Below are positions 35,160 through 64,000 of a DNA stretch of 64,000 nucleotides, in pieces. Each line of letters starts with the position of its first letter. Within the stretch, counting starts at the first letter, position 1. A program made the translations under genes and the position numbers. This DNA comes from Euglena gracilis (taxonomy: Eukaryota > Euglenida > Euglenophyceae > Euglenales): NCBI GenBank assembly GCA_039621445.1, contig CP154957.1, positions 8,078,709 through 8,142,708 of the forward strand, read 5' to 3'. Under the pieces are notes generated by a model. The model saw only the letters and a list, made by a program, of their open reading frames with translations, ran no database searches and was not told where the DNA came from.

Positions 35160-36450
35160 CAGGGCGGTCCATAAGGGAGGGATTTTTTTTCTTTTAGTTA
35201 AGGACCGCCCTTAAGGACCGCCCCCTCCCCCAGGGCAGTTTTGGACCCGAAAAAAATTTTCCGGCGCCTTCGGCGCCGGGTGTTTTTTTGACCCATTTTT
35301 TTGACCCATATGCAGGCACCCATAGCTAAAATGGCCTAAAATGGCCTAAAATGGCCTAAAATGGGGGATTTTTGGGGCTTGACCATAGGTGCTTGCCAAG
35401 GTTGACTGCTTGTTTTTTTTAAAAAAAACATGTTTTTTGAAAAAACTTGTTCTTTTTTTAAAAAAAAACTTGTTTTTTTAAAAAAACAAGTTTTTTTATA
35501 TAAAAAAAACGCAACAAAAAAACGTCTGAAAAAACTAAAAACGTCACTTTTTGATGACCAAAAAAAATGATTTGAGAACTTTTCCCTCAAAAAAATGGCC
35601 ATTTCGCAAGGAAAACTCCCTCAAAACCCCATTTTTCACACCTTCCAAAAAATCATTTTCTCAAAATTTTGTTTTTTAGAGGTTTTTGAAACAAAAAAAA
35701 TGCCATTGAATATCCAAAAAATTTGACACTGAAAAAATGTCAGTAAAATTTGATTGTGCCAAAATTTGGTCCACTTTTTTTTTGACCTTCGTTATTTTCC
35801 ACCCCCCTCCTAAAACTACCAAATTTAACCCTGAAATCTTTGAGTTTTTTTCTGTGAAAAAAATGTGGGTTTCCATCAAAAAATCACCAATGTTTTCGGC
35901 TTCCAATTTTGTCGGTTCTAATTTTATCTAGCCGCAGTTCCCCCCCCCCCCCGGTATTTTGTGTTCATTTTTCAAAAATTTTCAAAAAATTTCAGCCCAA
36001 ATCCCCCGTTTTCCCCAAATTGGTGAAAATGCTGCCCAAAATGTTGCCCAAACCCCCCCAAACCCCATTTTTTTCACACCTTCTAAAATTTCAACATTTC
36101 TCAAAATTTTGATTTTGAGAGATTTTGGAAGCCAAAAAAATGCCACTGAAAATCCAAAAAAGTTCCAAGAAAAAAATGTCAGTAAAATTTGAATGTTCCA
36201 AAATTTGGTCCTACTTTTTTTTACCTGCATTTTTTGACCACCCTCCTAAAAACTACCATTTTTCAACCATAAAATTTTGGTGTTTTTTTTTTTGGAAAAA
36301 TGTGATTTTCCATCAAAAAACCATGTATTTTAGGTTCATTTTTCAAAAAAAAATTCAAAGAAATTTTCCCCGGCCAAAATCCCCTTTTCCTTATCTTTTG
36401 GTTGAAGTGTATGGGGACGGGATTTTTTTTTTTGCTTAAGGACCGCCCTG
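35160..36450. mobile_element. 1291-base TIR element with perfect 8-base target duplication (CAGGGCGG family)
   Basis: Starts CAGGGCGGTCC and ends GGACCGCCCTG, flanked by TGGTGGAG at 35152-35159 and 36451-36458. The AT-rich interior contains two diverged tandem copies of a segment of about 400 bases (about 35640 and 36080 onward), related to 15820-16290. It also holds a nested 90-base element at 35309-35398. Confidence 0.85.
35309..35398. mobile_element. Nested 90-base mini-element
   Basis: CAGGCACCCATAG at the left, CCATAGGTGCTTG at the right, with four AAAATGGCCT units between: a minimal form of the CAAGCACC family. Confidence 0.6.
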
Positions 36451-37270
36451 TGGTGGAGTATCAGGCAACAGTGTGACGCCACAAGAATCCTCGCACCAAA
36501 CTTCAGAAACAAAGGTGTGCGGAATCATAATCAGCCTCTGCAAGTAACATCAAGTAAATACAACCCCCAAGAAAAGTAGGTGGCTGGTGATGGGTGCAGG
36601 GGGGGGCAAGTCTTTTTTTTTTTTGCGGTTTTTTGGTGTCTTTTTTCCTCCGGCAATTTTTTAATTTTTGCTGGAAATTTCTTTAATTGTGAATAATTCC
36701 TCGTTTTGGCCCCAATTTTCACCTGAAATCAAAAATTTTGTCATTTTTGACACCTTTGCAGTTTTTGGCCAAAAAATGATTATTTTTTTGCAAAATTGAT
36801 AATTATGGAAAGTGTGAGTATTTTGCATGTAATTTGCGTTTTTTTTTGTGCTTTTTTGTCTGCGCTTTTTGAGGGTCCATCCACAGTTGCATGCCCCCCT
36901 CCCCCGCGCCATTTCACCAGCCCCCCTTGAGGCCCCCTAGGTTGCAGAGGCAAAACAATCTTACCCTCAATCCCATTCTTTCAAAAATCCCAATGACATG
37001 CGGACAACCTGGTTTCAACTTTCCATCCCCCCCCAGGACGGTAGTGGGTGGGGTCCAGGCTGGAGGTGTTGAGGACGGAGGCCTGGGTGTCGCCCGGGTT
37101 TCTGCTTCAAACCCCAGAAAGATTTTGGGAATGCTTTTTTGGCCAATTTTTTGATGGTACCATGCCAGGCTGGGTCGGTGGGGAGAACCCCTCTGGGATT
37201 TTAACAGAAAATTCTTGCCATGCCATACATACACACATATGTATCTTAATCTTATCTTTACAAGTATCTT

Positions 37271-37623
37271 TATCTTAATATATATAAATATATCTTAATA
37301 TAAATTGTGTTGGTATAAACGTACAACATTAATAATTTACAAAGAATGCATATTCATTTGACATACATGATTTTATATGGTATGCATTTATTTGATATAT
37401 ATTTGTGTATATATGCAACATATGTATAACATTGTGCATGCATAATATTATGGAGAGATATAAGATACAGCAAACATAGCATATATAACACATACACACA
37501 CATATAGCGTACATATGGCCAAGCACCTAAAATCCTGACATGGCATATGTGTATATAGCATAAATACAGATAGAGAGATATATAATAGATAACAGATATA
37601 TGGCATATGGTACATATATATAT

Positions 37624-37685
<62 letters not shown>

Positions 37686-38038
37686 ATATATATATGTACC
37701 ATATGCCATATATCTGTTATCTATTATATATCTCTCTATCTGTATTTATGCTATATACACATATGCCATGTCAGGATTTTAGGTGCTTGGCCATATGTAC
37801 GCTATATGTGTGTGTATGTGTTATATATGCTATGTTTGCTGTATCTTATATCTCTCCATAATATTATGCATGCACAATGTTATACATATGTTGCATATAT
37901 ACACAAATATATATCAAATAAATGCATACCATATAAAATCATGTATGTCAAATGAATATGCATTCTTTGTAAATTATTAATGTTGTACGTTTATACCAAC
38001 ACAATTTATATTAAGATATATTTATATATATTAAGATA
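37271..38038. repeat. 768-base near-perfect palindrome
   Basis: Two arms of 384 bases are reverse complements about a centre at 37654/37655, which lies in a TA run. Mirror-image open frames on the two strands have identical translations. AT-rich. Confidence 0.95.
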
Positions 38039-38305
38039 TTTGATATATATTTGTGTATATATGCAACATATGTATAACATTGTGCATGCATAATATTATG
38101 GAGAGATATAAGATACAGCAAACATAGCATATATAACACATACACACACATATAGCGTACATATGGCCAAGCACCTAAAATCCTGACATGGCATATGTGT
38201 ATATAGCATAAATACAGATAGAGAGATATATAATAGATAACAGATATATGGCATATGGTACATATATATATATATACATACATATATATATATATATATA
38301 TATGG
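38035..38305. repeat. Third partial copy of the palindrome arm
   Basis: Repeats the left arm from GATATATATTTGTGTATATA to the central TA run in the same orientation as the left arm. Confidence 0.9.
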
Positions 38306-38373
38306 CAATTGTTAAGTTTAGTCCCCCCCGGGGGGTGATAGCCTTGACACCGGGTTGGACACGGGCCCGGTGG

Positions 38374-38402
38374 ACTGGCTAACCCTAACCCTAACCCTTA
38401 CC
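38374..38402. repeat. Interstitial telomere-like repeat
   Basis: CTAACCCTAACCCTAACCC followed by degenerate units; TTAGGG type. Confidence 0.7.
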
Positions 38403-38480
38403 CTGAGCCTAACCATAACCGTAGTAGTAATATAATATGTATTACATATTTTTTATATGATAATATGTGTGTCTATATGG

Positions 38481-38953
38481 CAGGTGGGAATTTAGGGCTC
38501 CCCCAGGGGGGTCCTAAAGTTTCCCACGATGGCCACGGGTACCCTGAGGGTTAGTGAAGTGCGTAGGGTTAGGGTGAGGACCGGCCGTCCGGATCTTCTC
38601 CTGTGCGGGCGGGCCGAACCCAGGAACCGCGCGCGATTCGCCAAGGGTGGCAGACAGGCAGGGGAACTTTCCGGGAACCGGCCCTTTTGGGGGCACCCCG
38701 GAGGACCCGGAGGGCCAAATCCCCTGTGGGGGCCGACCGTTTATCTTTCTTCCTCCCTGAATGTCTGCCACCTTTGGGAAATGCGCGACCTGGGTTAGGG
38801 CTGGATGTGCGCGTCGCGGGCATCCGGCCGAAAACCCCCCCCCCAAAAAGCCTGCGATTGCAGAGGACGGGAACAGGATTTTTTTTTTTGGGTGGCCATC
38901 GTGGGGTGAATTTTAGGACCCCCCCCCCCTCGGGGGTCCAAAGCTCCCACCTG
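38481..38953. mobile_element. 473-base element with ~58-base inverted repeats
   Basis: CAGGTGGGAATTTAGG at the left to GTGGCCAT near 38527 pairs with GTGGCCATCGTGGGG near 38893 through CTCCCACCTG at 38953. Interior is GC-rich with GGGTTAGGG traces. Flanking bases do not form a clear duplication. Confidence 0.7.
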
Positions 38954-39300
38954 TCGTATATATTATACATAATATATATGATCATATATAATGTATAATA
39001 ATATATAATATATAATATACAATATACAATATAAATATAAATACACAATATATGCCATATAATATATAATATATAATATATAATTTCTAACATATAACAT
39101 ATAAAAATAAATATATAATATATATATATATATATATGTATATTATATGTATATATAATATATACATATAATACATAATATGCAATATGTAATATGCAAT
39201 ATATTATATATAATATAAAACCTATAATCTATAATATGTAATCTATACTCTATAATATAGAATATAATATATAATATGCAATATATGATGGAATAATTAA
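38950..39300. repeat. AT-rich TATA/ATAAT satellite-like tract
   Basis: Almost pure A/T with recurring ATATAATAT units. Confidence 0.8.
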
Positions 39301-39403
39301 TGATTGAATAGGGTTTGGGTTAGGAGTTAATTTTGGGTCTTTCTTGTAGATTGGTGTTATTTGCACAACTTAGTGCAAGTTAGGCTAAATTTAAGCCAAA
39401 TTT

Positions 39404-39423
39404 CTAACCCTAACCCTAACCCC
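39404..39423. repeat. Interstitial telomere-like repeat
   Basis: TAACCCTAACCCTAACCCC, followed by a C-run. Confidence 0.7.
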
Positions 39424-40529
39424 CCCCAATATAACCCCCCAGCTTTATATTTGGACAGGATTTCAAGACCCTCAGGGGGGGCTTTATATTGGGGGGGGGA
39501 TCAAACTTTTTCGGGTGGCATCTATGACCTTCGGCTTCAATTGTGGCCAATTACCATTTTTATGCCAAATTTTCGCTGTGTACCTCCGATTTTTCGCAAA
39601 AATGTGCACTTATTATCCACAATGGAGCATTTCTGGTAAAAAAAATGTTGTATCCACTCAAAATTTCTCTATTTTTTCCTGACTGACACCAGTGTCTGGC
39701 TCCACGTCGGGGGGGGGGGGGGGGGCTTAATATTTGGGCGGCAAAACCAGACCCCCTGGGGGGGCTTTATATTTGGAGGGGGGTTTACTTGGTACTAGGT
39801 GCACCTGGGGATTTCACACGAACTGCGCTTTCCCAGGCACTCTCCAGAAGGCGGTCCTCCGCCCGGCAGTCCGGGGCCCGCCGGCAGTCGCAGGCATACC
39901 TGTACCACCCGCCCGCTGGTCGCCTTTCCTGACCGCGACTGGCTCCGTCGATCGCCTGCATCGAGGCCAGCGGTGAACGAAGAGAAAATGCTTTCCAAAG
40001 TGGCACACAACTGGGGGGGGGGGTGGAAACTCCGGCCACCTCCACACGTATGCAGACAAAAAGGGCCAGAGGCGAAAAACAGAGCCCGGCCAGAAGAAGG
40101 GATAAAACGCACTTCCAAACAACATACACAGCACACACAGGAAATGGAAATTTGCTCATTTGCTTTCTTTTGTATTTTACCTTTTTTGTGATTTTTTTCT
40201 TGTGTTCTGTTGGTCGAGAGCAGGCGTAATGTCAAAGCAAGTCTGACCCCCCTGGAGGGGGTTCCTTGCTTAGCAACCCCCCCCCAGGAGGGTGGGTTGG
40301 GGTTTATGGCCAAAAGTGCCTAGGCACTCAACCAAGGCACCGCCGGTGAAAGCACAGGAAAGGCCGGAAAAAACCTGTCTTTGGGGCATGTGGGTCTTTG
40401 GTCCGGGACCAGGAACTCCCCAGGACTCCTTGGCGCTCCGAGCCCCCCCCCCCCCGCCGCCCGGGGGTCAAATTCAGCCAGTTCAAGTGTTCACGCTACC
40501 CCCCCCCCCCATCGCATGGTCAACCGGCG

Positions 40530-52174
<11,645 letters not shown>

Positions 52175-53020
52175 TTTCCGAAGGACAAAGCTCTGAGCAT
52201 CCTCAGAAGATGGCCTTCAACTTATTGGGATCCCCGGGGGCCCACAATAATTTATTAGCAGTAATATAGCCCTGCTCGGCCTGGGTTTCAGTAACCTAAA
52301 TGAGACCCACGTCTATCATTTGGCCGGGGGGTGGGGGGGCAGTGGTTGTTTTTATTTTCTGGAACCAGGGATGTGCCCTGCAGGCAGTTGTCTCTCCATC
52401 GCTGATCTGACACTGTGTATCCCGCCCCATGCGACTGCAACTTTGGTTGCCCTCTGACCTGCGTTCTACAAATTCCGCGGGCTGCGACATTTGGGGTGGT
52501 TTTGGCCTTTGTCGGCCCAGCTTGTTTTGCATATTTTGCTCTACGGTGTATGTTGATAGAACGGCCAGAAGATGTATTTTTTTTGTACTGCATTCCTAAA
52601 TGCTTCCCAGGCCAGTGTTTGTCTGGATTGCATTTTGGCCCTTTTTTTTTTCGGTGTGAAGCCCCAAACAGTGACCCCCACACAGTGGGTCCGCCCTCCC
52701 ATCCACTCCGCCGGACCCCCTCCCTCCCGCCATGTGTGGGGTACAGGTGGGCCTCCGGAAGCCCCTCCCAGTGGTCCCATTGCACTCCAGGGATTCCATT
52801 GCATTTTGGGTCAATGTTTTCTGGCCGAAAGCCAGCTAAATTTCTTTCTGCAGGTTTTTGGCCGATTTTGGATGGGATTGGGTGGGGGGCAACCTCCCGG
52901 GGGGGGGTATAGGTTGTGTGTGGGTAGGGTTTGAAAAGTGGTAGGTGGGTTTTGGGGGAAGAATTCCCCCTTGGGGTCATAAAAAGTGAAGTTATGTCCG
53001 CGCCGGCAGCCCGCCGATAG

Positions 53021-53221
53021 CCCAAACCCTTGCTGTCAACCAATTGCACTGTGGCCGTCGGCCCCTCCATCGCTGCTGCCCCGCTGGAATTTATATATTC
53101 GCGGTTCCCCGCGATCCGGATCCCGGCCGGGATCGCGACCCGCCGCGGGGCCCACCCCCGCCACTCAGCCCCCCATGCCTCTGCCCTGACAGCCTCGCCC
53201 ATCCCCGGCACAGCGCTGTAG
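53021..53221 (+). CDS. Possible alternative last exon of the kinase gene
   Basis: After GATAG, reads LSTNCTVAVGPSIAAAPLEF then IYSRFPAIRIPAGIATRRG and stops at 53219-53221. High GC3. The reverse strand is also open, so strand is not certain. Confidence 0.35.
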   Translation, partial: PKPLLSTNCTVAVGPSIAAAPLEFIYSRFPAIRIPAGIATRRGAHPRHSAPHASALTASPIPGTAL

Positions 53222-53274
53222 AGACCGTCCGCCGCAGCGGCCGGCCGTGCCCGCGCCGGGTCCGGACCCCTTAG

Positions 53275-63240
<9,966 letters not shown>

Positions 63241-64000
63241 GTATGCTCGCCTGAAATACGTTCTGTTTGCTCGGGCTGTCACTTTTTTGTATCTGCGGGA
63301 AAAATTTAAGTTTGATTCCATATTGTCTATTTTTCAATTTACTTAATTGTTTTGCAAAAAAATAGCCAGCAACCTGTTTGCTCGGAATATTAGTATTTTC
63401 TTGCCGATTGATGGGTGCTTGATGGTAACGGGGATGTTTTTTCTCCCCTTTCGGTGCTGCAAAAATGGGCCAAAAATGGCTAAAAATAGGTTGCCAATGC
63501 GGTGGCCAGCCCAAGTTGGTTGTTTCAATTTTTTTTGGGTATCAGTTCATATTTTTCAGCCTCTGAGCTGCACTCCCCCCCTGTGGGGCCGCTAAGCAAT
63601 GCTGCCTGGTATTTCGTGCCTTCATTTTTTTCCTGGGGGTGCCAATGTCGCGTAAAGACATTTTGCATGAAGGTGTATCCCCTCCTGAGATTGTGTGCTT
63701 GGTGGTGGGCGGCGGTGGTGAGTGGTAGTGAGTGGTGATGAGTGGTGGGATCGTCCACCCAGGCTTTTCCCCGAGAGCATTGGGGGGACAAACGCGATGA
63801 GCACATGTTCCTTGGCATATTTTCCACATTCAGCACGTATGCCAGCTGATGCAAAACCGTCCAATCCCCGCTGCCTGCATTGGCCCCACCGATGTCGATG
63901 TCTGTGGGGGGTTGTTGACCCAGGGATCACACATTCATTTAACCCATGTGTGATCCCACCCGCATGGGAGAATGGTGGAGTCAGGTTTTGGAAAGTGGGT
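63241..64000 (+). other. Intron of the transglutaminase gene, no further exon seen
   Basis: AT-rich then GT-rich DNA. The expected continuation of the core and the C-terminal beta-barrels are not found before the window ends. Confidence 0.6.

Noticed and set aside
38481-38953. 8-base duplication around the long-TIR element
   Set aside because: CTATATGG and TCGTATAT do not match well enough to call.

Overview
This is eukaryotic nuclear DNA. Coding sequence is broken into short GC-rich exons (about 40-230 bases, mostly G or C at third codon positions) separated by long, repeat-choked introns. There is no operon structure. I recognise no bacterial, plastid, rRNA or tRNA gene. The species cannot be named from this window. 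All recognisable genes lie on the plus strand, most acceptors read AG|G, and the introns are full of GT microsatellites and transposon-like inserts. That would suit a large-genome protist alga such as a dinoflagellate, but this is inference only. Short CCCTAA (TTAGGG-type) tracts occur inside the window.

Layout: (1) a gene for a tetratricopeptide-repeat (TPR) protein, about 294-5981, 5' end possibly outside the window. (2) About 6000-25500, mostly repeats and mobile elements with a few unassigned GC-rich candidate exons. (3) About 25540-33210, a possible Ser/Cys/Pro-rich gene of unknown function. (4) About 34517, a candidate first exon of another unknown gene, followed by a 768-base palindrome and AT-rich DNA. 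(5) 40530 to about 52174 (or 53221), an AMPK/SNF1-type kinase alpha subunit with kinase domain, UBA/AID-like segment and C-terminal KA1-like region. (6) About 53275 to beyond 63240, an animal-type transglutaminase with a Cys-His-Asp core, preceded by beta-rich segments that look like a duplicated N-terminal domain; its 3' end lies beyond what I could trace.

The most interesting signal is a shared class of inserts that interrupt conserved codons in all three recognised genes. Five elements (320-457, 3556-3877, 43582-44010, 59112-59318, 62446-63086) have terminal inverted repeats beginning CA and ending TG and are flanked by 8-base direct repeats (two perfect, two with one mismatch, one degenerate). 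Removing the element plus one repeat copy restores an ungapped, family-conserved protein. In one case (3556-3877) no AG acceptor exists that could serve a normal GT-AG intron. The same kinds of element sit outside exons with perfect or near-perfect 8-base target duplications (9035-9330, 15032-15302, 27863-29462, 32235-32425, 35160-36450). One copy carries a fragment resembling the hAT transposase dimerisation region. I infer that hAT-like transposons act here as introns (introners) removed at or next to the target duplication without GT-AG, or less likely are removed at the DNA level. Transcript data would decide. Most other introns in these genes fit GT-AG in phase.
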